A DNA stretch of 64,000 nucleotides from a virus, in the IMG/VR virus record IMGVR_UViG_3300046616_000314, positions 186,001-250,000 of that record. The stretch is one strand, 5' to 3'. Shown here in pieces: positions 47,306-56,403 of the stretch. Both the position numbers and the translations under genes were made by a program. Every line of letters starts with the position of its first letter. Position 1 is the first letter of the stretch. A model generated the notes under the pieces. That model searched no databases. It was not told the origin of the DNA and saw only the letters and a list, made by a program, of their open reading frames with translations.

Positions 47306-49491
47306 AACTTTTTGCTGAAGACCGCGTAATTGATCGGGTTGGAACCCAAAAGGAAACGGCTTATACGATTAAGCCGACCGGAAAGGCTTTCCGAATCCTG
47401 TCCAGCGGTCTCTACAAAGAGAAGATTCACGCCATCGTTCGTGAGTTGTCGTGTAACGCCTATGACGCCCACATTGATGCGGGTAAGCTAGACGTTCCGT
47501 TTGATATCCATCTACCCAACGCAATCGAGCCCTGGTTCACCGTGCGCGACAAGGGTAAGGGTTTGTCCCCTGAAGGGATGGAAACGACTTACACGCGCTA
47601 TTTCGAGAGCACCAAGACCGACAGTGACGATTTCATCGGCGCCCTTGGTCTGGGTTCGAAGTCGCCTCTGAGCTATACCGATTCCTTCGACGTGGCTTCC
47701 TTCTTTGAAGGAATCAAGTCGATGTACACGGTCAGCATGGACGAAGACGGTACTCCGACACTTACCCACCGAAGCGACGAGCCTTCCGATGAGCCCTCTG
47801 GCTTGGAAGTCAAGATTCCGGTTGGTAGCAGCTATGACTTCCGCGAATTCCGCGAAAAGGCAGAACGTGTGTTCCGCTATTTCCCGGTCAAGCCGAATAT
47901 CGTTGGTTCCCCTGATTATACCATCGAAGATCGCACCCCTGTTCTAGAGGGTGACGGTTGGAAGGTGTATCCCAGCGGTCCTAACTTTGCGATCATGGGC
48001 GTTGTCGCCTATCCTCTGTCGCTGCGTTCGGTGAGCCAAGCGGGAGCGGATGACACGGTTCGTCCGTTTGAAAATCTGTCCATCGAAATTGATTTTCCGA
48101 TTGGTTCGCTGGATATCACGGCTGGTCGCGAGGAACTGTCTTTCGACAAGCGCACCATCGCCAACATGACTGCGCGCCTGGGGAATATCCGACGCGAAAT
48201 CATTCGAAAAATTCTTTTGGATTTTTCAAAGTGTGAAACCGAAGTCGAAGTTCGTAAGCTCTACGGTTCGACCTTGGGTTCGAATTCGGCTCTCGCCCGC
48301 TTCATGCCTTCGGGTAAAGTGCCGTGGAAGGGTCGTATGATCGACTCTGCGCACATGAAGTTCAAGCCGTCCGACTATAAGGGCGCCGAAATTACTATGT
48401 ACTCCACCGGTTATGGTCGGAGCCATAAGGCGACGGTTACGCGCGACATCTTCACGGCGATGGCGGACACGTCGTCACTGAGCATCCCTCTTTCGGGCGT
48501 GACATTTGTTGAAGATGATGGCGTCAAGACCCATCGTCTCGCGCGTTGCCGCAAATATGTTCTTGATGCAAAAAGCAGCCAAGAACGTCTGGTTGTTTTG
48601 GGCGGCGATCCCGAGACCGAAGGCTACAAGAAAATGATGGAACGCTTTACCGGCGTTACCATGCGTAAGCTCTCGGAATTGGAAAAGCCGGATGCTCCGG
48701 TGCGTTCCAAGATCACGCCTAAGCAACTCACCAATTCTCAATACGAGACCGCGCAATATCGTGCCTACAACTGGCAGGGTGTTGAAATTGAAGACATGGA
48801 TGAGGGTTACTATTTCGTGACTAACGCCAGCCGCGTTGTTGTGAAAGATGCAGCCGGTGTTGACCAGTTCATCAACACCGATACCATGTGGTCGATGTAT
48901 CGGAACGCAATCCAAGCGGGACTTTTCAATAACGATCCCAAGGCGCAAATCACTCTCTATACCGTGCCTACGAGTGTCGCGAAGGTCATCAAGGCTGATG
49001 CTCGTTTTGTGGATTTCTTCACCCACATTCGGGAACGTTGTGCGGAAATGATGGCGGGTGAGGTTGGTCAATCGATCACGCAACGCGAAATGCACAACAC
49101 CGTTGAACGGAAGTACGACATCAATAGCGGTCCTCTGGAACATTTGATGTCAGCGTTGACTTCGATGTTGCCCACGGATCACACCATCGTTAAGCTGATG
49201 GATGAAAAGAAAAAGCATCGCAGCCTGACGCCGATGCAAATTTCTCTGAGCAATCTGGCGATAAGTCTTGGTATTCAAGCGGCTGAAGCTATCGAGCCGC
49301 CGACCGAAGAACTGTGGCTAAACATCGAACAACGATATCCGTTGATGAAACAACTTCCCGAGACTTGGTATCGTCATTCCAAAGGATCGTTGCTGTCTAA
49401 CGTGGTCGAATATTTCCGAGCCATGGATGCCATCAACGCGGGTCCTCAACGTCCCAAGATCGTCGTTGAAGAAGAAAACTCGCCCCTCTAA
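47302..49491 (+). CDS. rIIA: rIIA-like protein (729 aa)
   Basis: GHKL ATPase N-terminus: VRELSCNAYDAHIDAG (N box), VRDKGKGL (G1) and GALGLGSKSPLSY (G2), then a second domain, as in T4 rIIA (725 aa). In T4, rIIA/rIIB allow growth in lambda lysogens expressing Rex. Followed by rIIB. Confidence 0.92.
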   Translation: MKLFAEDRVIDRVGTQKETAYTIKPTGKAFRILSSGLYKEKIHAIVRELSCNAYDAHIDAGKLDVPFDIHLPNAIEPWFTVRDKGKGLSPEGMETTYTRYFESTKTDSDDFIGALGLGSKSPLSYTDSFDVASFFEGIKSMYTVSMDEDGTPTLTHRSDEPSDEPSGLEVKIPVGSSYDFREFREKAERVFRYFPVKPNIVGSPDYTIEDRTPVLEGDGWKVYPSGPNFAIMGVVAYPLSLRSVSQAGADDTVRPFENLSIEIDFPIGSLDITAGREELSFDKRTIANMTARLGNIRREIIRKILLDFSKCETEVEVRKLYGSTLGSNSALARFMPSGKVPWKGRMIDSAHMKFKPSDYKGAEITMYSTGYGRSHKATVTRDIFTAMADTSSLSIPLSGVTFVEDDGVKTHRLARCRKYVLDAKSSQERLVVLGGDPETEGYKKMMERFTGVTMRKLSELEKPDAPVRSKITPKQLTNSQYETAQYRAYNWQGVEIEDMDEGYYFVTNASRVVVKDAAGVDQFINTDTMWSMYRNAIQAGLFNNDPKAQITLYTVPTSVAKVIKADARFVDFFTHIRERCAEMMAGEVGQSITQREMHNTVERKYDINSGPLEHLMSALTSMLPTDHTIVKLMDEKKKHRSLTPMQISLSNLAISLGIQAAEAIEPPTEELWLNIEQRYPLMKQLPETWYRHSKGSLLSNVVEYFRAMDAINAGPQRPKIVVEEENSPL

Positions 49492-49585
49492 CACGAAAAT
49501 TATTGCTGATCCTGCCATATTTTGGTAGGATCAGTTTAAGATATTTTATTAACCATATCTGCTAACCATATTTTTGGAATTTTAG

Positions 49586-50713
49586 ATGTCCGCCCCATTT
49601 TCTGGAATCGTGACACCAACAACGGTGTCGTTTACATCGCGTGATGGTAAGTCCAACGTCATTGCGGTTGGACATCCCAATTTCGATAAGATTTGTGAAA
49701 AATTTAAAGAATATTCGCAAGCCTCGAAAGCCGCTGCTGATCCGGTTGCGCTAGACGCGATTCGAGACGAGCTTGACGCTCTCACTGATTTGGCGAAGCC
49801 CATCGCTGACCTAGCAGATGGTTCGGTTGAAATCCGTTCGGGTGTTATCTATTACGAAGATGAAGCTATCCATAATGCGATCACCGAACGCATTATTTGG
49901 GGACTTCGGGAAGGCTACGACATGCAGTCGTATATCCGCTTCCTGAACAACATTATGGAAAATCCGTCCAAGCGCGCTGTCGATGAAACCTATAAGTTCA
50001 TCGAACGAAACAATATGGGCATTACCGAAGACGGTATGATCCTGGCGTACAAGCGCGTCCGTGATGACTTCAAGGACATTTGGTCGGGTAAGTTTGACAA
50101 CACCCCTGGCAACGTTGTGCAAATGAAGCGCAATCAGGTTGACGACAACAAAGAAAAGACTTGCTCAACAGGTCTGCATTTCTGTTCGATGCCTTATCTA
50201 CCGTACTACGGTACCGGTCCTGGCAACACGATTGTTCTCGTGGAAGTCCATCCGAAGAACGTTGTTTCGGTCCCGGTTGACTATCATTTCGCCAAGGCAC
50301 GCTGTTGCGAATATAAGGTTATTGCCGAGTACAAGGGCTCTGACAAAGACGATTTCCTGGCGACCCGCCCGGTTTGGAACGTCGATGAATTGACTCCTTC
50401 TGACGATGACGACGATGATTGGTCTTCGTCTTCTTCGGAATATGAAGATTTTGAAGATGAAGCGGTCGCCCCCTCGATCACCACGGTTGATGGTTCGGTT
50501 GTCGTAACCGTTCCGGTTGACGATGCCGAATGGTCCTCTTCGTCTTCATCGGATGAATACGGCTTCGAAGAGTCGGATGGTGAAACCGTCGTGGAACCTG
50601 CTGCAAAGGTCCCGCCGGAAGAACTGGCTGAACTGGCTGAAATTGCCAAGCTGTATATGTATGACGCCACCACGGGACAATACATTCCCCACAACGAGAA
50701 TGATCCCAAGTGA
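49586..50713 (+). CDS. rIIB: rIIB-like protein with acidic/Ser tail (375 aa)
   Basis: Core YIRFLNNIMENPSKRAVDE, GMILAYKRV, TGLHFCSMPYL and VDYHFAKARCCEY are rIIB signatures. Residues ~275-340 add repeated runs of Asp and Ser (DDDDDDWSSSSSEYEDFEDE, then EWSSSSSSDEYGFEESDG) not in T4 rIIB. GTGA overlap with the next gene. Confidence 0.92.
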   Translation: MSAPFSGIVTPTTVSFTSRDGKSNVIAVGHPNFDKICEKFKEYSQASKAAADPVALDAIRDELDALTDLAKPIADLADGSVEIRSGVIYYEDEAIHNAITERIIWGLREGYDMQSYIRFLNNIMENPSKRAVDETYKFIERNNMGITEDGMILAYKRVRDDFKDIWSGKFDNTPGNVVQMKRNQVDDNKEKTCSTGLHFCSMPYLPYYGTGPGNTIVLVEVHPKNVVSVPVDYHFAKARCCEYKVIAEYKGSDKDDFLATRPVWNVDELTPSDDDDDDWSSSSSEYEDFEDEAVAPSITTVDGSVVVTVPVDDAEWSSSSSSDEYGFEESDGETVVEPAAKVPPEELAELAEIAKLYMYDATTGQYIPHNENDPK

Positions 50714-50997
50714 ATATCGCACGTCAATCCGAGCTTCTAGGATTACTTCAGGAAGAATGCGCCGAGACCGTTCAAGTCGCCTCTAAGATTGGGCGTTTCG
50801 GAATGGAAAGTTGCCATCCAAATGATTTGACTGTGAATAACCGTCAAATGCTTGAGCAAGAAATTGCTGACATTCAGGCAATCATCTATCTGCTGATTGA
50901 CGAAGGATTTATTTCCTCGAACAACATTCAAGCAGGCTTCGTCAAGAAAATGGAAAAGTTGCGTGCATATGGAATCGTCACGGGCGACGAAGAATAA
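50710..50997 (+). CDS. MazG-like NTP pyrophosphohydrolase (95 aa)
   Basis: GTG start overlapping the rIIB stop. LLQEECAETVQVASKIGRFG gives ExxE and LEQEIADIQAIIYLL gives ExxD. Minimal all-alpha NTP-PPase. Third such domain in the window. Confidence 0.82.
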   Translation: MNIARQSELLGLLQEECAETVQVASKIGRFGMESCHPNDLTVNNRQMLEQEIADIQAIIYLLIDEGFISSNNIQAGFVKKMEKLRAYGIVTGDEE

Positions 50998-51025
50998 TAC
51001 GGCTGTAATCCAGCACGACAACACC

Positions 51026-51304
51026 ATGTCTCGAATGATGGCATATATTCGAGACGCTAAACAAATTGTACGAATAGCCGGTGACGAACTTCACATTCGA
51101 TCCATTCTCGGCAAAGAGTTTCGTGTGTTAGTTATGCACAATCCGACTGTGTATGTAATGAACACAGATGATTGGAAGATGGTTCTTTCCCAAGGCGATA
51201 TTATCAATCGAGCTACATGGTTTTGGTTGATTGAAGGCGATATCGATATTTGGACTACCGATATCGCCACCTTCAAACTCTTGAATAGAACTGATGCGGG
51301 TTAG
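51026..51304 (+). CDS. DAxxFKLK-like protein (92 aa)
   Basis: Strands then GDIDIWTTDIATFKLLNRTDAG, a diverged family tail. Its last codons form one arm of the bidirectional terminator and its stop overlaps that of the CCA gene. Confidence 0.65.
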   Translation: MSRMMAYIRDAKQIVRIAGDELHIRSILGKEFRVLVMHNPTVYVMNTDDWKMVLSQGDIINRATWFWLIEGDIDIWTTDIATFKLLNRTDAG

Positions 51305-51328
51305 AATTTCCGCATCAGTTCTTCTTTT
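51287..51328. terminator. Bidirectional terminator within convergent gene ends
   Basis: AGAACTGATGCGG/CCGCATCAGTTCT, 13 bp, followed by TCTTTT on the plus strand. Arms encode the C-termini of both genes. Confidence 0.8.
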
Positions 51329-52452
51329 GTCATGGCGTAGTTGGTCTTAGCCCAAGCGTCCTTCATCGTCTTCAGACGCACACCCATTTCCTTGCCCTGT
51401 TTCATGGGCTTAACCGGGTCCGACATCAGGTCTTTACCCGTGACCGGAAACACCGGAACATCCCAGTTACGCAGATAGCCGACATAACCATGGTTGCCCC
51501 AATCGACGGTAGCCAGATCAACGACCCAATCCTTGCTGAAGCCATCCCGAGCCATCAGAGCATGATAGTTCGTGAAATGACCGTTCATGTGATTGGCGAT
51601 GAACACCGCGCGATCACGATCAGCCGCGCTCCACTTCCAATCAGCCGCGATCTTAGCGACAGCTTCCGCGTCGTTCAGATATGCAACGACCAGAACAACC
51701 GGGTCCTTGGAAGCATCATAAGCCTTACGCAGGTTGTGCATGTCGCCCGTAGGCAGATCGATATACTCCGCGACGTTCAGACTGATGATAGCCTCGATCA
51801 TTTCGGGACCAGCTTTGCCCGCGATGATCTTCGCCATTTCCATCCACACGCGCTCGCGCGAGATACCCACCAGACCTGGGGCATTGCGGGCGACCGCTTC
51901 GCGCGTGTCGCTGTCCATGGGACCAGCTTCCGCAATCCGAGCATGGAAGCGGAAGAAACGCAGGATGCGCAGATAGTCTTCGGTCAGCCGTTCGTCAGGA
52001 TTGCCGACGAAACGAACCACCTTATTCTTCAGGTCTTGGGCGCCATTGTACGGGTCGATCAGTTCGCCGTCGAACGTAATCGACATAGCGTTGATGGTCA
52101 GGTCCCGGCGGCTCAAATCCTCTAGCCAATCGCGCGTATAAGCCACCGTGGCATGACGACCATCGTGGTTGCTTTCGGTACGCAGGCTAGTGATTTCATA
52201 GATGCCGCTTTCCAGACCAACGGAAATCGTACCGTGGTCCAGACCCGTTTCGTAATAGCGAATGCCGTATTTCTTGTAGATGGCGATTTGCTTATCGGGA
52301 TCGGCATTCGTAGCCAGATCGATATCTTTGAACTGAACCTTCGCCATGATATCGCGAGGGAAACCACCCACGAAACGCAGATCATCGCCCTCGGCAACGA
52401 ACAGGTCGCGCAGGTTCATCAGATCAGCGGGGATGATTTCATGAAGATTCAT
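51301..52452 (-). CDS. cca: CCA-adding tRNA nucleotidyltransferase (383 aa)
   Basis: Class II nucleotidyltransferase: GGFPRDIMAKVQFKDIDLAT has the GG motif and D-x-D; then RRDLTINAM and ERLTEDYLRILRFFRFHAR for base and ribose recognition. Would finish tRNAs lacking encoded CCA (16383, 16729, 8503) and repair ends. Confidence 0.93.
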   Translation of the reverse strand: MNLHEIIPADLMNLRDLFVAEGDDLRFVGGFPRDIMAKVQFKDIDLATNADPDKQIAIYKKYGIRYYETGLDHGTISVGLESGIYEITSLRTESNHDGRHATVAYTRDWLEDLSRRDLTINAMSITFDGELIDPYNGAQDLKNKVVRFVGNPDERLTEDYLRILRFFRFHARIAEAGPMDSDTREAVARNAPGLVGISRERVWMEMAKIIAGKAGPEMIEAIISLNVAEYIDLPTGDMHNLRKAYDASKDPVVLVVAYLNDAEAVAKIAADWKWSAADRDRAVFIANHMNGHFTNYHALMARDGFSKDWVVDLATVDWGNHGYVGYLRNWDVPVFPVTGKDLMSDPVKPMKQGKEMGVRLKTMKDAWAKTNYAMTKEELMRKF

Positions 52453-52512
52453 AATGCAATCCTTGTTTGATCTTGATACAATACACTATAAAAATAATAT
52501 GTCTAGGGAAAT

Positions 52513-53187
52513 ATGGCAACCTCTAACAATTTTAATAACAATATTAACAACACGCATAGTATTAAACAACTGACGGGTGCTGCACAAGGTCTAGTCGGCG
52601 GCTCATATGTTACTATTGGTTCTGGTGCCGGATATACTATTGGTGGTGCTAGTATCCTGGGTAATGGCGCGGGATATTCGGGAGTTGGTAACTTCTCAAT
52701 CGGCGGCATTCCTTCTCCAAAAATATCAATTGGTGGCGAAGACCTACCACGTGGTGACGCATTTAGTGCATTGAAAACGTTGTATCCTTCCGATTTTGTG
52801 ATGAATGGCGTAGATTCCATGCATCGTCATTTCTGTACGTGGCGTACGTTGAATAAAGAAATTCAAGACTACGGTGTGCTGTACGACAGTGGCAACGGGG
52901 CGATTGTTGTATTCAATAGCGAAGATAGCTTGAAAGATTTCACCCTTTGGATTGAAAATTTCAAAGATACTTTCTTCGAAGGCGACACGACAAAAATGGC
53001 GACGTATCACTATCCCCAAATGCCGGAAGCCAAAACCGTTACCGGAACCACTGTTTCGAATCAGAAATTTGGCTTGGCTGAAGCGTGGGAAAAAATTGTT
53101 AGCCGTTGCAAACATCCGGTGTATATGATGCAAGTCGGATGGTTCTTCACCGATCTAGATGAAGCCGTGCATTTTAGGATGTTGTGA
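52513..53187 (+). CDS. Gly-rich N-terminus plus DAxxFKLKW-like C-terminus (224 aa)
   Basis: Residues 1-75 are Asn/Gly/Ser/Ile-rich, with repeated short GxG turns. The C-terminal part has WIENFKDTFFEG and later QVGWFFTDLDEAVHFRML, the family ending. AGGGAA ribosome site. GTGA overlap with the next gene. Could be a surface or adhesion protein; unknown. Confidence 0.7.
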   Translation: MATSNNFNNNINNTHSIKQLTGAAQGLVGGSYVTIGSGAGYTIGGASILGNGAGYSGVGNFSIGGIPSPKISIGGEDLPRGDAFSALKTLYPSDFVMNGVDSMHRHFCTWRTLNKEIQDYGVLYDSGNGAIVVFNSEDSLKDFTLWIENFKDTFFEGDTTKMATYHYPQMPEAKTVTGTTVSNQKFGLAEAWEKIVSRCKHPVYMMQVGWFFTDLDEAVHFRML

Positions 53188-53402
53188 TTTCTATATTTTG
53201 GGGAATCCTCTGTTTGATAGTCGCTGTTGTTTTCGCCATCCTGGCGGCAATGGCTTCTATCGTGTTGGTCCGTATCCTTTTGGGTGGTCCGAGAGCGGCT
53301 GTTGAGGCTTATAAGAATGGAGCCAATTTGCGTGATTGGTTCTACGGTCGCCCATTCAAACGACGAATATTTTATGTTGACGAAAAAGAATTTTGGTCGT
53401 AA
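53184..53402 (+). CDS. Small membrane protein (72 aa)
   Basis: GTG start coupled to the previous stop. One long TM segment (residues ~4-33) then a basic cytoplasmic tail. Unknown. Confidence 0.7.
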   Translation: MISIFWGILCLIVAVVFAILAAMASIVLVRILLGGPRAAVEAYKNGANLRDWFYGRPFKRRIFYVDEKEFWS

Positions 53403-53406
53403 ATTC

Positions 53407-53432
53407 ATCCTCTAGCTTTTAGAGGATTTTTC
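53407..53432 (+). promoter_or_regulatory. Hairpin occluding a Shine-Dalgarno
   Basis: ATCCTCTA-GCTTT-TAGAGGAT followed by TTTTC and GTG. Same design as 45324-45346: the AGAGGA ribosome site is in the 3' arm and a U-run follows. Confidence 0.6.
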
Positions 53433-54017
53433 GTGCGAATTTTTGACTCCGTTTATGGCGCGCTGACTATCGACCGCCAAGAGCGTGTGTCGCAACGCGA
53501 AGATATCCAAGGTAAGGCTCGCAAGCCGGAAATTTCCGCCCTGATCGGTCTTCCTGGCGCGGGTAAGAGCACGTGGCGTGCCGAACACCTAAAGACCGTC
53601 GAACGCCCTCTCGTGGTCATCAGCACCGATGATCTGATTGACGATCTGGCGGCGAAGTCGGGTCTCACCTATACCGACGTGTTCTCGCAACTCACCGACG
53701 AAGGTCATAAGGAATTGACCGCGCAAGCCTATCTGGCGACGCGCGAAGCCATTGCTCGTCGTGATGACGTGATAATTGACCGCACGAACATGACCGTTCG
53801 TGGTCGGGCTCGCTTCCTGTCGCTTGCGCCGCGCCATTACGTTCGTCGCGCAATTGTGTTGGTTACGCCGTTTGACGTGCTGTTCGACCGGCTCGAAACT
53901 CGCTATCGTGAGACGGGCAAGCGCATCCCGGCGGGTGTGGTCTACAATATGATGAATACCTACGTCGCTCCGTCGCTGGACGAGTTTGACGTTATTGACT
54001 ACGTTAGGACTGCGTAA
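53433..54017 (+). CDS. Polynucleotide 5'-kinase-like P-loop kinase (194 aa)
   Basis: Walker A GLPGAGKST, VISTDDLIDDL, VIIDRTNMT and a lid with RYRETGKRIPAGVVYNM, as in T4 Pnkp and Zeta-type kinases. No phosphatase domain is fused. With Rnl1 it would form an RNA repair pair. GTG start. Confidence 0.85.
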   Translation: MRIFDSVYGALTIDRQERVSQREDIQGKARKPEISALIGLPGAGKSTWRAEHLKTVERPLVVISTDDLIDDLAAKSGLTYTDVFSQLTDEGHKELTAQAYLATREAIARRDDVIIDRTNMTVRGRARFLSLAPRHYVRRAIVLVTPFDVLFDRLETRYRETGKRIPAGVVYNMMNTYVAPSLDEFDVIDYVRTA

Positions 54018-54418
54018 TGGCACTCTATCCGATTATCGAATTCGACTATCCGTCTTCGAACGCCCGATACGATCTGCCTTCGGGTAATTTGGGCGTCATC
54101 AAGCTTGATCTCCAAGCGGGTCAAAAAATCACGCTCGTCATGGGTATGCTGATTTATGACAACATGAAACTACCGGAAGACTTGGCGTTGCGCGCCTGGA
54201 TCAGTAAAACGCAAGCGGGTTCGCCGTTTGTTGAACAACATTCGCTGACCTTTTGGCAACTATCCACTTTACTTCGTGACGTTGTTGTGCTACATGCTGA
54301 TGATGTCACAGTGACCGATGATCGGGCGATGTCTGCGGAACCCGGAATTTATTGGTTGAATATCTTGAATATGGTGAACGCGACGAACACGTTTACTGTA
54401 AACCTTATTGTAGAATAA
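54017..54418 (+). CDS. Beta-rich hypothetical protein (133 aa)
   Basis: TAATG-coupled to the kinase. Alternating strands (GNLGVIKLDLQAGQKITLVM; TFTVNLIVE) suggest a beta sandwich, perhaps structural. Unrecognised. Confidence 0.7.
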   Translation: MALYPIIEFDYPSSNARYDLPSGNLGVIKLDLQAGQKITLVMGMLIYDNMKLPEDLALRAWISKTQAGSPFVEQHSLTFWQLSTLLRDVVVLHADDVTVTDDRAMSAEPGIYWLNILNMVNATNTFTVNLIVE

Positions 54419-54428
54419 CGGAGACGCC

Positions 54429-55898
54429 ATGCGCTACGCTTACGTTCAAAACGATGTTGCGATTATCGGCGCCGCCGACTCGTTGGTCGAATTCGACGCC
54501 TTTCAGGCAGAGCTTTCGAACGCGAATGTCGCGTACAAGGAACCGTCCTTCAAGGACATGCTGACCGATCCGCTCTATTCGAGCCTGACGCGCCCGCCGC
54601 TCTTGGTCATTCATGCCACTGCCGAAGACCGTGCCGAATTCTTCAGCAAGTACGATATCTCGGAAGTCAAGAAGAACGCGCTGATCAACAAGCACGGTGA
54701 CATGCTCGCCGAAGTTCAAGAAAACCCCTATGCCGCCGATTCTTCGACGGGCGGCAAGTCGATCTTCGATCTGCACAACCTGGGTACCAACGACCGTTGG
54801 GACAAGCGTACGGAAGCCGAGAAGGAAGCCGACGCCGAAATGAAGAAGCGTTACGACGAAGCCGCCAAGAAGGGCGAGCTTTCGGGCGGCGACAGCTTCA
54901 AGGGCGCCACGGCTGGCAACTCCAACCCGGCGGCTCCCAAGAAGGGTGGAGCCCAAATCACGGACATTCGTACGACCGTCAACGCTGATGGCAGCGTGAC
55001 CATTGACAACATCCTGGGCGTCAAGGGTCTGTACGACAAGGAAGTCCTGTCGCGTTCGGACGCTATCGCCAAGCTGTCGGCTGTCGAAGGTGAAACCCGC
55101 GATCTGACGGCTCTGAGCAATGACGAACTGGGCGAAGCTCTGAAGACGGCTGAATTGGTCAAGGAAAACGACTTCGAAGGCGTCTTTGCCGACGAAGACC
55201 CGCGTTTCGTGCCGGAACCGGTGGACCCTGACAGCGAAGAATACGAAATCGACGCTGCTGGCATGATCGCGATCTATCACAAGGTCGATGTCATCGGTGA
55301 CAAGCTGGACAAGGTTCGCACCGTCCTGCTGATCGGTGATATCACCCTGGACGACGAAGCGACCGTGGCTCGCAACTGCCCGCACGGCTCGTGGTTCGCC
55401 ACGCCGCGCCAACTGCGCGCCGAAGAAATGGCGAAGGTTCTGACGGATGCCGGTCTGATGGTGAAGGTTTACGCCGTCAACGATAAGGGCGAACGTCTGG
55501 CGCCGGAAGGTGTGCAAGTCATCACCGAAGAAGCCGAAGCCGATGGTCCGCGACCCTGGAACAGCCGTTCCAAGGAACTGACCAAGATGTCGAAGGAAGA
55601 ACTTGAAGAAGTTCTGAAGTCGTACGACCCGGCTGAATTCATCTATACCGGCAAGTATCGCGGTGCCCAAGACGGTACCATCGTCTACATCGCTCCGCGA
55701 AGCTACTTCGAAAAGAATGATGAACTGTACCCGTTCCCTCTGGGTATCAATCACATTCTTCCGGCTGACCTGAAGGAAGTTGAGCCGGGCGTGTACGTGT
55801 CGATGAGCCGCAACTTCACGAACATCCAGTTCGAACTTGCCCAAAAGGGCATGAAGGAAAGCATGTATCTTCGGTTGTTGATCAACAACAGCCGATGA
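54429..55898 (+). CDS. Large, probably abundant protein of unknown function (489 aa)
   Basis: GGAG before ATG. Very regular GC-rich codon use like moxR. Charged middle with Gly/Ala linkers (KKRYDEAAKKGELSGGD). C-terminal domain with YTGKYRGAQDGTIVYIAPRSYF. No known domain; composition would fit an abundant cytoplasmic or scaffold protein. Confidence 0.8.
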   Translation: MRYAYVQNDVAIIGAADSLVEFDAFQAELSNANVAYKEPSFKDMLTDPLYSSLTRPPLLVIHATAEDRAEFFSKYDISEVKKNALINKHGDMLAEVQENPYAADSSTGGKSIFDLHNLGTNDRWDKRTEAEKEADAEMKKRYDEAAKKGELSGGDSFKGATAGNSNPAAPKKGGAQITDIRTTVNADGSVTIDNILGVKGLYDKEVLSRSDAIAKLSAVEGETRDLTALSNDELGEALKTAELVKENDFEGVFADEDPRFVPEPVDPDSEEYEIDAAGMIAIYHKVDVIGDKLDKVRTVLLIGDITLDDEATVARNCPHGSWFATPRQLRAEEMAKVLTDAGLMVKVYAVNDKGERLAPEGVQVITEEAEADGPRPWNSRSKELTKMSKEELEEVLKSYDPAEFIYTGKYRGAQDGTIVYIAPRSYFEKNDELYPFPLGINHILPADLKEVEPGVYVSMSRNFTNIQFELAQKGMKESMYLRLLINNSR

Positions 55899-56278
55899 GC
55901 CTATTCCACCACGCAACATTGTTGCGGATTGCTCGCGGCGTTGATTTTAGGATTTCTGAAATCAACGCCGGGGCGAAAAGCTACTCGGCGAATGCCGCGT
56001 TCCGATCCGAGACGATGTTGACGTATCGATCAGTGGTTGATTGCTATCCAACCCTGGTCGCTGATTTGGAAAAGAATACCCAGCTTCGGGTGTCTCTGAT
56101 CGAATATCTTACAGCGTTGTGTAAGCTGGATCGGCTCGCGTACAACAAACGCCCGAACAAAACATCGATAGAAGATTTGCGAACTGAGTGCGAAACTTTG
56201 TTCGAAAATTTTGAAGTCATTCGCAAGCTCTCGGGCGGTTGTGATGACATGCAAATCTCGCCGAACGTCGTTCGTTAA
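55895..56278 (+). CDS. Helical hypothetical protein (127 aa)
   Basis: ATGA-coupled to the 489-aa gene. Helical, basic. Unrecognised. Confidence 0.7.
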   Translation: MSLFHHATLLRIARGVDFRISEINAGAKSYSANAAFRSETMLTYRSVVDCYPTLVADLEKNTQLRVSLIEYLTALCKLDRLAYNKRPNKTSIEDLRTECETLFENFEVIRKLSGGCDDMQISPNVVR

Positions 56279-56290
56279 AGTGATATTTAA

Positions 56291-56306
56291 TGTCGGATAT
56301 CCGACA
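56291..56306. repeat. Perfect 16-bp palindrome
   Basis: TGTCGGATATCCGACA just after the gene ending at 56278 and before a terminator. Could be a dimeric protein-binding site or an added hairpin. Confidence 0.55.
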
Positions 56307-56334
56307 ATAAGTAGAATCAGGACCCACCCTTTGT

Positions 56335-56368
56335 AAAACCCGAATCGATTTATTGATTCGGGTTTTAT
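56335..56368 (+). terminator. Rho-independent terminator
   Basis: AAAACCCGAATC/GATTCGGGTTTT, 12 bp. Confidence 0.85.
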
Positions 56369-56388
56369 ATTGCACCAGTACCAAAATT

Positions 56389-56394
56389 TAAATA
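56389..56394 (+). promoter_or_regulatory. TAAATA late-type box
   Basis: TTAAATA 9 nt upstream of the ATG at 56404. Confidence 0.45.
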
Positions 56395-56403
56395 GTATCA
56401 GGT

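Noticed and set aside
54405-55919. Long minus-strand ORF (504 aa) opposite the 489-aa gene
   Set aside because: Same effect: shadow of a codon-biased gene. The plus-strand gene has a Shine-Dalgarno and ATGA coupling.
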